Virus record (IMG/VR): IMGVR_UViG_3300023184_000027
Span: 62,001-126,000 of that record
Origin: a virus
Direction: 5' to 3' (one strand)
DNA length: 64,000 nt
The translations under genes and the position numbers were made by a program. Of this stretch, positions 1 through 8,893 are shown one piece after another. Below the pieces are notes generated by a model. The model did not search any database. It was not told the origin of the DNA and saw nothing but the letters and a program-made list of their open reading frames with translations. Position 1 is the stretch's first letter. Each line of letters starts with the position of its first letter.

Positions 1-2890
1 GAACCACTAGTCCCTGATGAACCATTCTCACCTGATGAACCACTTGTCCCACTAGACCCCGATGCTCCCGCAACCCCTGAAGTCCCTGAAGTCCCTGATG
101 AACCACTAGTTCCATTAGAACCTGAAGTCCCTGATGAACCACTAGTTCCACTAGAACCTGAAGTCCCTGATGTTCCACTAGAACCTGAAGTTCCCGATGT
201 TCCTGAAGAACCACTTGTTCCACTAGAACCTGATGTTCCTGAAGAACCGCTAGTACCTGACGTACCACTAGAGCCGCTAGTACCTGACGTACCACTAGAG
301 CCGCTAGTACCTGACGTACCACTAGAACCGCTAGCACCTGATGTTCCCGATGAACCACTTGTACCTGACGTTCCCGATGAACCGCTAGTTCCTGATGTTC
401 CTTTAGTTCCTGAAGACCCTGACGTACCACTTGAACCTGATGTACCGCTTGAACCCGATGTACCACTAGTCCCTGAAGAACCACTTGTCCCTGATGTTCC
501 TTTAGTTCCTGAAGAACCTGAAGTTCCTGAAGAACCTGAAGACCCAGCAGCACCTGAAGCACCATTAATATTTGTTGTCCAAGAGTTAAAATTTCCCGTT
601 CCCGTTACACTAGTCACTAAAACAGTTAAAGTACCATCACCAATATTGTAAGCTTGAACTGTCCCGATAAATGAACCAGAAGGATTTGCAATAATTAAAC
701 TCTGACCTACAGTATAAGACAATCCCGAATATGTTGTTAATAATTGAGGATTTCCAACCATTGAGGGTGATAAAGTTATAGGTGTTATTGATTGACCTAT
801 AATAGCTAAACTTGTTCCCGATGAACCGTCCCTACCTGAAGACCCCGATGTCCCACTAGAACCTGTTGCCCCTGACGAACCACTTGTTCCACTAGAACCT
901 GAAGTACCCGATGAACCACTCGCCCCACTAGAACCTGAAGACCCCGATGTCCCACTAGAACCTGTTGCCCCTGACGAACCACTTGTTCCACTAGAACCTG
1001 AAGTACCCGATGAACCACTCGCCCCACTAGAACCTGAAGTACCACTAGAACCACTAGTCCCTGATGTACCTGATGAACCACTAGTCCCTGATGTTCCACT
1101 TGACCCTGATGTTCCGCTTGACCCTGATGTTCCGCTTGACCCTGATGTTCCACTTGACCCTGATGTTCCACTTGACCCTGACGTTCCACTTGACCCTGAC
1201 GTTCCACTTGACCCTGACGTTCCACTTGACCCTGACGTTCCACTTGACCCTGACGTTCCACTAGTACCACTATTACCTGAAGAACCACTTGTTCCCGAAG
1301 AACCACTTGTTCCCGATGTTCCATTTGCTCCTGATGTCCCACTAGAACCGCTAGTTCCTGAAGAACCGCTAGTTCCTGAAGACCCTGACGTACCACTAGA
1401 ACCACTATTTCCTGAAGAACCACTTGTTCCTGAAGAACCACTTGTTCCTGATGTTCCACTTACCCCAGATGTTCCTGATGACCCTGAAGTTCCTGATGAA
1501 CCACTTGTTCCACTAGTTCCTGATGAACCACTTGTCCCACTAGTTCCTGATGAACCACTTGTCCCACTAGTCCCTGATGAACCACTAGTTCCTGACGTTC
1601 CTTTAGTTCCCGATGAACCACTTGTTCCACTAGAACCACTATTTCCACTTGTTCCTGATGAACCACTAGTCCCCGAAGAACCCGATGTTCCGCTAGACCC
1701 TGATATTCCTGATGTACCACTAGAACCTGATGTACCACTAGAACCTGACACCCCACTAGAACCTGATGTTCCTGAAGAACCTGATGTTCCACTAGAACCT
1801 TTATCACCAGCTCTAGCAAAACTCACTATTACCGTACCACCGGTTAAGTTTGAAGCACTACCATTAGATGAAACAGAAGTAACACCAATTTGTCCATAAC
1901 CATTTACTGTACTAGCACTAGTGATTTGATAATCACCATATATATTTGTTCCACCATAAGTTCGACTAATTCTTAAACCACCTTTTATTGTATTTGTACT
2001 AGCACTTAACGCATTTAACCAAGCGGTTGCATCAGCATTTTGACCATCAATTAAACTAACAGATAATATTGTTGTATTACCAAACCCCGAACCATTAAAG
2101 TACGTACCACCCGATGGTGGTAAACTTGGTCCAGTACTTAATGCTGTTAAAGTCCATTGTAAACTATCACCACCATAATTACCATCTCTACCTGATGTTC
2201 CCGGTAAACCACTTGAACCTGACGTTCCTGAAGAACCCGCCTCACCAGACGTTCCTGATGAACCTGTTGTTCCTGATGAACCTGTTGCTCCCGATGTTCC
2301 TGATGAACCCGAAGCCCCTGAACTACCACTTGTTCCTGATGTTCCATTTGCACCTGATGTTCCATTTGCACCTGATGTTCCATTTGCACCTGAAGCTCCC
2401 GAAGAACCACTTGTTCCCGACGCACCTGATGTACCTGAAGAACCACTAGTTCCACTATTTCCTGAAGAGCCTGATGTCCCTGATGTTCCTGAAGAACCTG
2501 ATGTTCCTGACGTACCACTAATCCCACTAGTTCCATTAGTTCCATTAATACCCGACGAACCACTAGTACCATTAATACCTGATGAACCACTAGTACCACT
2601 AGTTCCTGACGAACCACTAGTACCACTAATTCCCGATGAACCACTAGTTCCCGATGAACCACTAGTTCCCGATGAACCACTAGTTCCACTATTACCTGAC
2701 GAACCATTTGTTCCCGAAGAACCCGACGCGCCCGAAGAACCAGTCTCACCTGATGTACCTGACGCACCTGATGAACCTGAAGAACCCGACGCACCTGATG
2801 AACCAGCCCCACCTGATGAACCTGATGAACCCGACACACCTGACGTACCATTAACACCCGACGTACCATTAACACCAGCTGTTCCCGATG
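1..2890 (-). repeat. Gly-X-Y coding repeat tracts
   Basis: The minus strand encodes long runs of Gly-Thr-Ser and Gly-Ser-Ser triplets in three blocks (about 1-550, 830-1805 and 2190-2890). At DNA level many 9- to 30-base units are near identical; around 1090-1260 one 18-base unit recurs almost without change. The wide open frames on other phases here are products of the 9-base periodicity, not genes. Confidence 0.85.
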
Positions 2891-3128
2891 TACCGTTAAT
2901 AAATCCAGTAATTGAAACCGTACCTCCCGTTGAGTCGTATAGTTCTAATGTTGTTGCTGCAGAGAAATAAGTCCCTCCTGTAATATATGGAAATATTGCT
3001 AATACTTGACTTATTTCCGCCTTATACGATGAACCTTGGGGACTTTGTGTCGTATCATAAGGTTTAACAATATGTATTAAGTCATTAACAGTTACGCCAG
3101 TCGCTAAAAGTCTATCGGTTAATCTCAT
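1..3128 (-). CDS. Collagen-like tail fibre protein (3' end beyond left edge)
   Basis: An open frame on the minus strand starts at ATG 3126-3128 (MRLTDRLLATGVTVNDLIHI) and stays open to base 1, so at least 1042 residues are present and the C-terminus lies outside the window. Residues about 1-80 form a non-repeat N-terminal domain, probably the virion-attachment part. Three blocks of Gly-X-Y triplets rich in GTS and GSS follow (about residues 80-313, 441-766, 860 onward), separated by two globular inserts (313-441 and 766-860). Collagen-like triple-helical shafts are known in phage fibres. The second insert matches a stretch of the 1845-residue structural protein at 48434-53971. Fibre function is inference from domain composition and position. 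Confidence 0.85.
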   Translation of the reverse strand, partial: MRLTDRLLATGVTVNDLIHIVKPYDTTQSPQGSSYKAEISQVLAIFPYITGGTYFSAATTLELYDSTGGTVSITGFINGTSGTAGVNGTSGVNGTSGVSGSSGSSGGAGSSGASGSSGSSGASGTSGETGSSGASGSSGTNGSSGNSGTSGSSGTSGSSGTSGSSGISGTSGSSGTSGTSGSSGINGTSGSSGINGTNGTSGISGTSGTSGSSGTSGTSGSSGNSGTSGSSGTSGASGTSGSSGASGANGTSGANGTSGANGTSGTSGSSGASGSSGTSGATGSSGTTGSSGTSGEAGSSGTSGSSGLPGTSGRDGNYGGDSLQWTLTALSTGPSLPPSGGTYFNGSGFGNTTILSVSLIDGQNADATAWLNALSASTNTIKGGLRISRTYGGTNIYGDYQITSASTVNGYGQIGVTSVSSNGSASNLTGGTVIVSFARAGDKGSSGTSGSSGTSGSSGVSGSSGTSGSSGTSGISGSSGTSGSSGTSGSSGTSGNSGSSGTSGSSGTKGTSGTSGSSGTSGTSGSSGTSGTSGSSGTSGTSGSSGTSGSSGTSGVSGTSGTSGSSGTSGSSGNSGSSGTSGSSGTSGSSGTSGSSGTSGANGTSGTSGSSGTSGSSGNSGTSGTSGSSGTSGSSGTSGSSGTSGSSGTSGSSGTSGSSGTSGSSGTSGSSGTSGSSGTSGTSGSSGTSGTSGSSGTSGSSGASGSSGTSGSSGTSGSSGATGSSGTSGSSGSSGASGSSGTSGSSGTSGSSGATGSSGTSGSSGRDGSSGTSLAIIGQSITPITLSPSMVGNPQLLTTYSGLSYTVGQSLIIANPSGSFIGTVQAYNIGDGTLTVLVTSVTGTGNFNSWTTNINGASGAAGSSGSSGTSGSSGTKGTSGTSGSSGTSGTSGSSGTSGSSGTSGSSGTKGTSGTSGSSGTSGTSGSSGTSGASGSSGTSGTSGSSGTSGTSGSSGTSGTSGSSGTSGSSGTSGSSGTSGTSGSSGTSGTSGSSGTSGSSGTSGSNGTSGSSGTSGTSGVAGASGSSGTSGSSGENGSSGTSG

Positions 3129-3160
3129 TTTTTAAATAATATTTATATGTGATAAATAGT

Positions 3161-3466
3161 TTAATTTTGGAAATCGTACAAGATATTATCCATAAATTCA
3201 AAATCTATCAAATCTTGAAATTGTTTAGTAGCAACTGTAACAACACAAGAATAGATTTTAAACACCGTACAACCATCCGAAGTAATTAATTTGATTCCTA
3301 CCGATGGCGCATTATCAAATTGTGGAGGTAAAAATATATTTACATACGGAGAGGGTAGTGAATTAATAACCGACACCAAAACACATTGATTTCCGTAGAT
3401 ATCACACGCGTAAACTGTGTATGGTGGATTTAACCCTGATATTGAATATATTGCAAGTGCTTTCAT
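3161..3466 (-). CDS. Small SprB-like single-domain protein
   Basis: A 101-residue protein of unknown exact function, lying 3 bases after the FISUMP fibre gene and before the collagen-like fibre, so it is probably co-transcribed with them. Its pattern ISGLNPPYTVYACD ... SVGIKLITSDGCT resembles one SprB/PKD-like beta-sandwich repeat (PPYTVY followed by a terminal DGC). It aligns with the 71-residue product at 31799-32014 (ITGASPFNIYICD ... SVNLKVIDNNGCE), which also precedes a fibre gene. A role as a small fibre or fibre-cap subunit is inferred from context only. Confidence 0.6.
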   Translation of the reverse strand: MKALAIYSISGLNPPYTVYACDIYGNQCVLVSVINSLPSPYVNIFLPPQFDNAPSVGIKLITSDGCTVFKIYSCVVTVATKQFQDLIDFEFMDNILYDFQN

Positions 3467-3469
3467 TTA

Positions 3470-5272
3470 TTAATCTTGTATTAATCTAACAGATAAACCA
3501 ACAGCTTTGGTACTATTATTAGTAGAGCTTCCATTATTGATAGAACCACTATTATAACTTATACCTTTACTATAAGCCTTTAAAGTATTGTATTCTGTTG
3601 ATGTCCACCATGAACCATTATTTTTAATGGAATAAAATATACCGTCATTATTTATGTAATTACGAACACCTCCAGGTAAAGCAGTAAAACCATAAAAATC
3701 GGTTGCACTGGTATTGGGTGTTGTCCAATGAGTTATACCCATTTCTTTTAATTTACCACCAGATAAAGAATATCCTCCAGAAGTGGTTATTAAAGTCTCC
3801 CATTCTGCTTTACTTGGAACATGATATCCTGATGGTGCCAACTGTTTTCTTTGACCCGCATCGGTTTTTGATGCTTCGTCCCAAATTCCCATCACAGCGT
3901 ACCAATTATATAACTTACCATATGTTGTACCAGTTGTTGGACTATTATTATAATAACACCAAGCACCTGTCGTTAATGTTGTCCACTCACTTGTTCCGGT
4001 TATTTGTGGAATTGGCGTTCCATCTGAGTAAGAGTCAACATTTAAATTACAAGCCACCCACCACTGAGCACCAATTTGAACATCTGATAATGTACAAAGA
4101 CCCGGACAAGATGATAAACTATTAAAATTAGTTATAGAGTCAACAACACCCAAAGTAACATGTACAACATATCTACCAAAAGTCCCATATCCTGGTGTTG
4201 GTGATAATCCAGTATCTAAAATAAAATTAGTTGTTCCAAGATATATCGCATTAGTAATACCATATAATTGAACCCCAATACCAATATTTACAAATGTTTT
4301 AAAAATATATCCATTTGGTTGCCCCCCTAAATTCACATAATACGTTTCCCAAATACATTTAGCCTCTTGATTTGTTAATGAATTAGTGAAATTATAAATT
4401 ATTGTTTGGTAAATAACTAATGTTGATAAATAAGTGGATATAGATGGTATTGCCGGTTTTGTAGATGAAGGCGTAGGTGTCATCGTCATTGTTGGAGTAA
4501 TTGTTGGAGTTATCGTATTTGTTGGTGTAGGTGTATTTGTTTGAGTTGGTGTTGGCGTTGGCGATGAAGGTATAGTACCTTCTGTTGGTGTCACCGTTGG
4601 CGTTATTGTAGGTGTCTGAGTATTAGTTGGTGTTATTGTAGGAGTTTGAGTCATTGTCGGAGTTTGAGTTGGTGTAGGAGTTCTCGTTACCTCAGCAGGG
4701 TCAATCAAAGTACATACCGTTATTGCCGTATAATCAAGCCAAAAATCCGTTGTTGTTGCCGTATATGACCCGGCAGGTAAATTCTCAATTGCCGGTGATA
4801 TACTACCTTTATTATTTACACCCCCATTCAACCACACAGTTTTATAAGGAGGTGTACCACCAGTTATTGTTAAAGACGCTTTACCATCAATAGCCCCATG
4901 ATATGATGGGTTTTTTGTATCATTTGGATTACAAGCAACACCCATTGGAAAAATGGTTATTACATTACATTCATTTGATAGGGTATAAGCTGTTATTGAT
5001 GGTGGTGGTGGAGGAAAACAACTAACGGAATCATCACTACCAATACAAGTAGTACAGTCCTCATAGTTTGTTAATGTCGCATTACTCCCAACATATATGT
5101 TTGAATTACTTGGGATAGGTCCAACAATCACATAACCACAAGCTCTAAACTCAGGCGTTATAACAGAATAAATCTCATTAAGATTAAGTGTATCACCAAC
5201 ATAATTACTTAACCCAAAATAATTATCTGAATTAGTCGTTTTGGTACAACAAGTTTGAAAATAATAAGTCAT
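3470..5272 (-). CDS. Tail fibre/receptor-binding protein with SprB-like repeat, Thr-Pro linker and C-terminal FISUMP domain
   Basis: A 600-residue modular protein. Around residues 120-190 an SprB-type repeat is visible (TGGTPPYKTVW ... ENLPAGSYTATTTD). Residues about 196-275 are a Thr-Pro linker ([13 protein letters not shown] type). The C-terminal 208 residues (about 393-600) match the Fibrobacter succinogenes major domain (FISUMP, PF09603), a C-type-lectin-like fold common in Bacteroidota: IGAQWWVACNLNV, YGKLYNWYAV, GYHVPSKAEWETL, FTALPGGVRNY, GSWWTSTEYN and final VRLIQD. The lectin-like end is the likely receptor-binding tip. Its end resembles variable regions of diversity-generating retroelement targets, but no reverse transcriptase is present here. 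Confidence 0.75.
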   Translation of the reverse strand: MTYYFQTCCTKTTNSDNYFGLSNYVGDTLNLNEIYSVITPEFRACGYVIVGPIPSNSNIYVGSNATLTNYEDCTTCIGSDDSVSCFPPPPPSITAYTLSNECNVITIFPMGVACNPNDTKNPSYHGAIDGKASLTITGGTPPYKTVWLNGGVNNKGSISPAIENLPAGSYTATTTDFWLDYTAITVCTLIDPAEVTRTPTPTQTPTMTQTPTITPTNTQTPTITPTVTPTEGTIPSSPTPTPTQTNTPTPTNTITPTITPTMTMTPTPSSTKPAIPSISTYLSTLVIYQTIIYNFTNSLTNQEAKCIWETYYVNLGGQPNGYIFKTFVNIGIGVQLYGITNAIYLGTTNFILDTGLSPTPGYGTFGRYVVHVTLGVVDSITNFNSLSSCPGLCTLSDVQIGAQWWVACNLNVDSYSDGTPIPQITGTSEWTTLTTGAWCYYNNSPTTGTTYGKLYNWYAVMGIWDEASKTDAGQRKQLAPSGYHVPSKAEWETLITTSGGYSLSGGKLKEMGITHWTTPNTSATDFYGFTALPGGVRNYINNDGIFYSIKNNGSWWTSTEYNTLKAYSKGISYNSGSINNGSSTNNSTKAVGLSVRLIQD

Positions 5273-5282
5273 TGTCTCTTTA

Positions 5283-5296
5283 TATATAAATAATCG
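5283..5296 (-). promoter_or_regulatory. Late-type promoter-like motif before the FISUMP fibre gene
   Basis: On the minus strand the sequence reads CGATTATTTATATA about 11-24 bases before the start codon at 5272. It resembles the ATATTTAT motif seen before several other structural genes here. No TTTG element at -33 is evident. Assignment is by similarity to the other copies. Confidence 0.35.
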
Positions 5297-5350
5297 TTTA
5301 TTTGATTTTTAAATAAAAAGATACAAACAATTTTATTTTTATAAATGGAA

Positions 5351-5378
5351 CAAAAAACCCCTCTTTATAGGAGGGGTT
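5351..5378 (-). terminator. Rho-independent terminator after the 141-residue gene
   Basis: Stem AACCCCTC (5356-5363) pairs perfectly with GAGGGGTT (5371-5378) around a 7-base loop. Read on the minus strand the hairpin is followed by TTTTTTG, a classic intrinsic terminator ending the transcript that includes the gene at 5405-5830. Confidence 0.85.
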
Positions 5379-5404
5379 ATATTTTAATAAAAAATAATTA
5401 GACA

Positions 5405-5830
5405 CTATCTATTATGTTCTCTTTTTATTCTTCTCGCATTTTCAGCTTCTGAACCTGAACAACCCGTAGTTTCTTTTCCAAACCCCTTTGATTGACCATC
5501 GTAAATATCCGCATCAGGACCTGAACATCGTTTTTCCTCCATTTTCCAATAATCTTCTTTGGTTTTACCTGGATTAGCAGCAATCCAATTATCTATTCTT
5601 GCTTTTTGTTTTGCACGAATTGGAGCCAATCTAATCTCATTCTCTTGTTTTTGTTTTTCTCGAGCTTCTTGATATTTTCTAATACGTTCCGCATTTTTTT
5701 GTTGAGGTGTTAAAACTGTAGTGGTTGTCGGTGTAGACCCACTTGTTACGGGTGTAGCACCACTCGTCACAGGTGGTGTGGTTTGTTCAACCAAAAAATT
5801 ATACTGGGATTCATTAATTATTATTTTCAT
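5405..5830 (-). CDS. Small basic protein with a capsid-targeting-like N-terminus; putative internal head protein
   Basis: A 141-residue protein, no family recognised. The N-terminus MKIIINESQYNFLVEQ resembles the T4 internal-protein capsid-targeting sequence (MKTYQEFIAE), which prohead protease gp21 cuts after Glu in an (L/I)-x-E context; here L13-V14-E15 fits. The remainder has a Thr/Pro-rich stretch (17-40), then a charged, Lys/Arg-rich helix (about 43-95) and two CSG motifs near the end. A terminator follows the gene and an ATATTTAT motif abuts its start. An internal head role is inference from the motif. Confidence 0.6.
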   Translation of the reverse strand: MKIIINESQYNFLVEQTTPPVTSGATPVTSGSTPTTTTVLTPQQKNAERIRKYQEAREKQKQENEIRLAPIRAKQKARIDNWIAANPGKTKEDYWKMEEKRCSGPDADIYDGQSKGFGKETTGCSGSEAENARRIKREHNR

Positions 5831-5843
5831 ATTAATAAATATC
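5831..5843 (-). promoter_or_regulatory. Late-type promoter-like motif
   Basis: The minus strand reads GATATTTATTAAT immediately before the ATG at 5830. The same 13 bases precede the HNH gene at 44667. With so little distance to the start codon, a transcript from this site would be leaderless or nearly so, unless the motif acts in translation instead. Confidence 0.4.
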
Positions 5844-5879
5844 CCATAAATAAAAAATCCCCAATCATGGGGATTATAT

Positions 5880-6164
5880 TTATTTTTTAAAATGTTCTTT
5901 GATTATCGCAATTCCTTCATCAATTTCATTGTAATCTCTTTCCGGTGCAAACAATAAAGTATTTGGTTTAACATCCGGAGATTCAACAATCATAAATGCC
6001 GGAACAAAATCGTTTTCTGTTATCTCCACAAACATATCATATTCGTCTTTGTGCTCATCAATATCTCTCTCAACAAAGAATATGTCGGACTCCACTAGTT
6101 TGTCCTTCATTTGGACGCAATAAGGGCATCCGTTCATTGTGAAAAGAATTAATAACTTATCCAT
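5880..6164 (-). CDS. grx: Glutaredoxin
   Basis: A 94-residue glutaredoxin with the active-site CPYC at residues 13-16 following beta-strand LLILFTMN, and the family-typical cis-Pro region (DFVPAFMIV) around 52-60. Glutaredoxins reduce disulfides and can serve as electron donors to class Ia ribonucleotide reductase, encoded in this window at 57392-60768. Its start overlaps the thioredoxin stop by 8 bases, so the pair is translationally coupled. Confidence 0.85.
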   Translation of the reverse strand: MDKLLILFTMNGCPYCVQMKDKLVESDIFFVERDIDEHKDEYDMFVEITENDFVPAFMIVESPDVKPNTLLFAPERDYNEIDEGIAIIKEHFKK

Positions 6165-6480
6165 TTAGTAAATTATCAACTAACTCTTTTATTTGGGATT
6201 CCATTTGCATTCCCGGTTGAGAATAAACTTCTTTACCCTCTGAAAATGATTTTACAGTCGGTATAGCTCTAATACCCAATGACGCCGCAAATTCTTTATT
6301 CTCTTCAACATTCAATGTGAATAACTGAACATTTGAGTTTTCATTTCTAAATTCTTCCGACACTCGTTCAAAAGCAGGTTTCATTATTTTACAAGGACCA
6401 CACCACGGAGCCCAAAAGTCCACGATTAGTTTATCCCCATTGTTAATTTTTTCCTGTAATAATTCTTGTGTAATTTCCAT
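6157..6480 (-). CDS. trx: Thioredoxin
   Basis: A 107-residue thioredoxin of normal family length. WAPWCGPCK carries the canonical WCGPC active site at about residues 25-29, followed by the conserved cis-Pro loop (IRAIPTVKSF). It would reduce protein disulfides; with the adjacent glutaredoxin it probably recycles the phage NrdA. The last bases overlap the glutaredoxin start. Confidence 0.92.
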   Translation of the reverse strand: MEITQELLQEKINNGDKLIVDFWAPWCGPCKIMKPAFERVSEEFRNENSNVQLFTLNVEENKEFAASLGIRAIPTVKSFSEGKEVYSQPGMQMESQIKELVDNLLNG

Positions 6481-6484
6481 AATT

Positions 6485-6820
6485 TTAATCTTTTTTTGTT
6501 AATCTTTTTAATTGTGATATCATATAATCCACCACATTTTTTTTATCCACCGTTGTTAAAATAAATATATCAGTTTCCATTCTTCTATAAATTAAAATTC
6601 CGGTTGAGTCATATTCATATAATCTACCTTGATGCAATGTCATATATTCATCATTCATCCAATCTTCATACCATAATAGATGGGATTTACTTAAAAATGT
6701 GTCCATATCTTTTGGTGATATTGGTGTAACTCGTAAGTCAATAATGCTCGGGTATAAACCAAACCTTTCCTTGAAGGTGTCTATACAATTTTGTGGTATT
6801 TCTTCCATATTAAAAATCAA
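6485..6820 (-). CDS. Conserved-type hypothetical protein
   Basis: A 111-residue protein that I do not recognise. It has no signal peptide or membrane segment, and is rich in aromatic and acidic residues (LLWYEDWMNDEYMTLH). Its start overlaps the end of the upstream PcfJ-like gene by 11 bases and its stop lies 4 bases before thioredoxin, so it belongs to the same transcript. Confidence 0.65.
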   Translation of the reverse strand: MIFNMEEIPQNCIDTFKERFGLYPSIIDLRVTPISPKDMDTFLSKSHLLWYEDWMNDEYMTLHQGRLYEYDSTGILIYRRMETDIFILTTVDKKNVVDYMISQLKRLTKKD

Positions 6821-8531
6821 ATAAGTTATCGTTGTTTTCTATCTCTACAGCCCAATTAGAATTATAAGAATTCATTTTATAAATTAAATCGTTCTCCCAC
6901 CCTAAATTATAAACTATTGGTGGTGTAGTACCGGAAATATGTAATCCTGTTCCCTCCGTTCTTTTATAATCTGAATGTATTTCTTTTCCCTTAACTTTAG
7001 CAATAATGCTCAAAGTATCAAATAATTTATCATCCACCAAATTTGAAATTCTATCGTCCAACACATTCAAAACTTTATCCCAACTAGCGTCCAACCATTT
7101 ATTATATCTACCTAAAGTTTGAACTCTATGTAAATTAAATTTTTTACCATTATGAGATATACGATACTCTATTGACGCTCTATCGCTAGAATCAATATTA
7201 TTTCTTCGTAATGAGATTAACAAAGAATGTGTTGTTTTTATATATGTCTTAACACAATTAGACTGAGATATTGATTCCGTATTATAATCTTTGGTGGTTT
7301 GTAATACAAGAGGTATATAACAATCATCCGGTTGAAGAATAACATTATTAACTCCTTCCACAAACTTATCATTATATATTCTTTTAAAATCCCCCGAATG
7401 ATAGTGAGAATGTTTTTCTGACCAATCAAAATGTTCCTCAATAAATTCAGTATGTGTGTTTGATTTCCATTTAACTGGTTCTTCAAATCTTTTTAACGAA
7501 TCATAAAATCTAAAATGGTCTCTATAAGTCGCACTACTAATTTCCCCATCAATAACTAACTTAAAAATTTCAAAAGAATTACTTTTTTCTTTATTATTTA
7601 AAAACTCACTATCAACACCAAGATAAAACCCCATTATGGGATTCTCCAACATTTTTTTAATTATATCGTCATTTTGAGAGGTTATATAATTTTTCCCAAA
7701 TAATTTACAAGCAAAATCATAAGTCTCAAAATTACAAGATTTAACGGTATGTAATATTCGTTTTAATTTATCACCACTAACATTATGGACATCCATAAAG
7801 GCGTCAATATATTTAAAATCTCTTTTCACCAAATCTTTTTTCTTTGGTTGAGGAAATACCATCATCAACTCAAACCAATTGTTTGGGAATTTAATACCCG
7901 AATTATCCAAATATCTTTTGTATATTCTCATATCGGGAGACATATCTAAATATTTTTCAGTACCGGGAATGGCATTTACAAATGAGTTAATAATTTCATT
8001 TATTTTTTCCGGAACATCCTCAATAATACCTTTAGCTAAATAACCATTTAGAATCTCTCTTAAACAAACTCTTATTTTATTTATTGGGTCAACATTAAAC
8101 ATACACCTTCTAACATTTTTTCTACATTTTGTTTTAAGATGATAATTAGTTAAGGAACCAGTGTATAATGAATTACTTTTAGAATTAAATGTTACGAATT
8201 GACATTTAGTAGCCACCCTGAACCACTTACCAGCAAGTCGTCGTCTTTTAGCATATTGGAAAATTTTAAATGATATTTTATCCTCATCGGTGGTAACACA
8301 GATTATTACTCTTTCAAATGATAAGGAACACAATGGGTTTGAGTAATTGTTTTTAAACTCATCTTCGGTGTTATGGGTGTCTTTATAGGTAAAACTACCC
8401 CAAGGAGTCATATTAGCATCATAATCATCAGAAAAAGGACACTCGGTCAACACCTGTTTTATAGGGTTAGAACTATGATATTCAATTGTTTGATGTTGTC
8501 TGATTGTGTAATTATATATCTCTTGACGCAT
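6810..8531 (-). CDS. PcfJ-like protein
   Basis: A 573-residue soluble protein. The C-terminal third carries a pattern like the PcfJ domain found in plasmids and phages: SQSNCVKTY, then a hydrophobic strand with Arg-Arg (LLISLRR), then an Ile/Glu strand (ASIEYRI) and VQTLGRYNKWLD. The function of PcfJ proteins is not established. The N-terminal part is basic and has no recognised domain. The gene heads a transcript (with the 111-residue protein, thioredoxin and glutaredoxin) behind a near-perfect Bacteroidota promoter. The family call is tentative. Confidence 0.5.
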   Translation of the reverse strand: MRQEIYNYTIRQHQTIEYHSSNPIKQVLTECPFSDDYDANMTPWGSFTYKDTHNTEDEFKNNYSNPLCSLSFERVIICVTTDEDKISFKIFQYAKRRRLAGKWFRVATKCQFVTFNSKSNSLYTGSLTNYHLKTKCRKNVRRCMFNVDPINKIRVCLREILNGYLAKGIIEDVPEKINEIINSFVNAIPGTEKYLDMSPDMRIYKRYLDNSGIKFPNNWFELMMVFPQPKKKDLVKRDFKYIDAFMDVHNVSGDKLKRILHTVKSCNFETYDFACKLFGKNYITSQNDDIIKKMLENPIMGFYLGVDSEFLNNKEKSNSFEIFKLVIDGEISSATYRDHFRFYDSLKRFEEPVKWKSNTHTEFIEEHFDWSEKHSHYHSGDFKRIYNDKFVEGVNNVILQPDDCYIPLVLQTTKDYNTESISQSNCVKTYIKTTHSLLISLRRNNIDSSDRASIEYRISHNGKKFNLHRVQTLGRYNKWLDASWDKVLNVLDDRISNLVDDKLFDTLSIIAKVKGKEIHSDYKRTEGTGLHISGTTPPIVYNLGWENDLIYKMNSYNSNWAVEIENNDNLFDF

Positions 8532-8547
8532 AGGTGTCTATTTTTGT

Positions 8548-8579
8548 CAAAGATACAATAAATTTTGGGATAAAACAAA
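8548..8579 (-). promoter_or_regulatory. Bacteroidota-type promoter for the PcfJ/thioredoxin operon
   Basis: On the minus strand TTTG (8576-8579), a 20-base spacer and TATCTTTG (8548-8555) match the Bacteroidota -33/-7 consensus TTTG-N19/20-TAnnTTTG exactly. The ATG at 8531 follows after about 16 bases. Position and orientation suit host-sigma-driven expression. Confidence 0.75.
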
Positions 8580-8870
8580 TTAATTTAAAGAAAAAGATGC
8601 GAATTGAGTATGGTAAATTAATGATTTAATTTTATCCATATCAACTTCCTCATTTTTAGATTCTTTAAGTTTAACAACAATAGAGATGAGTTGTTTTTGT
8701 GTTAAGGAAACATCTTCACCATTTTCAAGATTATCCAATGATTGTTGTTTCACTCTGTCGTAGAAGTCATCTTTCAATAAGTCCCCAATTAACTCTATTA
8801 AGTCATTGGGGTTCTTATCGAAGAAAGTTGTAAATTGATTAATGTAGATTTCAACATCAACATTTTTCAT
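8580..8870 (-). CDS. Hypothetical protein, helical
   Basis: A 96-residue protein of unknown function, predicted mostly alpha-helical from its residue pattern (DLIELIGDLLKDDFYDRV, LTQKQLISIVVKLKESK). It follows the 459-residue LRR protein by 23 bases on the same strand, and its 3' end overlaps the host-type promoter of the next operon. Confidence 0.6.
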   Translation of the reverse strand: MKNVDVEIYINQFTTFFDKNPNDLIELIGDLLKDDFYDRVKQQSLDNLENGEDVSLTQKQLISIVVKLKESKNEEVDMDKIKSLIYHTQFASFSLN

Positions 8871-8893
8871 ATCATTATTTTTTAAAATGGGGG

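Noticed and set aside
806-1819. Two long minus-strand open frames rich in Val, Gln, Glu and Leu
   Set aside because: They are the out-of-phase reading of the Gly-X-Y repeats of the collagen-like gene, whose frame is open through the whole region and has the globular inserts.
2114-2875. Open frames of 111 and 242 residues on both strands
   Set aside because: Same cause: 9-base periodic repeats leave several phases open. No domain is visible.
3470-3700. Complete diversity-generating retroelement
   Set aside because: The C-terminal fibre domain resembles a target, but no reverse transcriptase or template repeat was found in the window.
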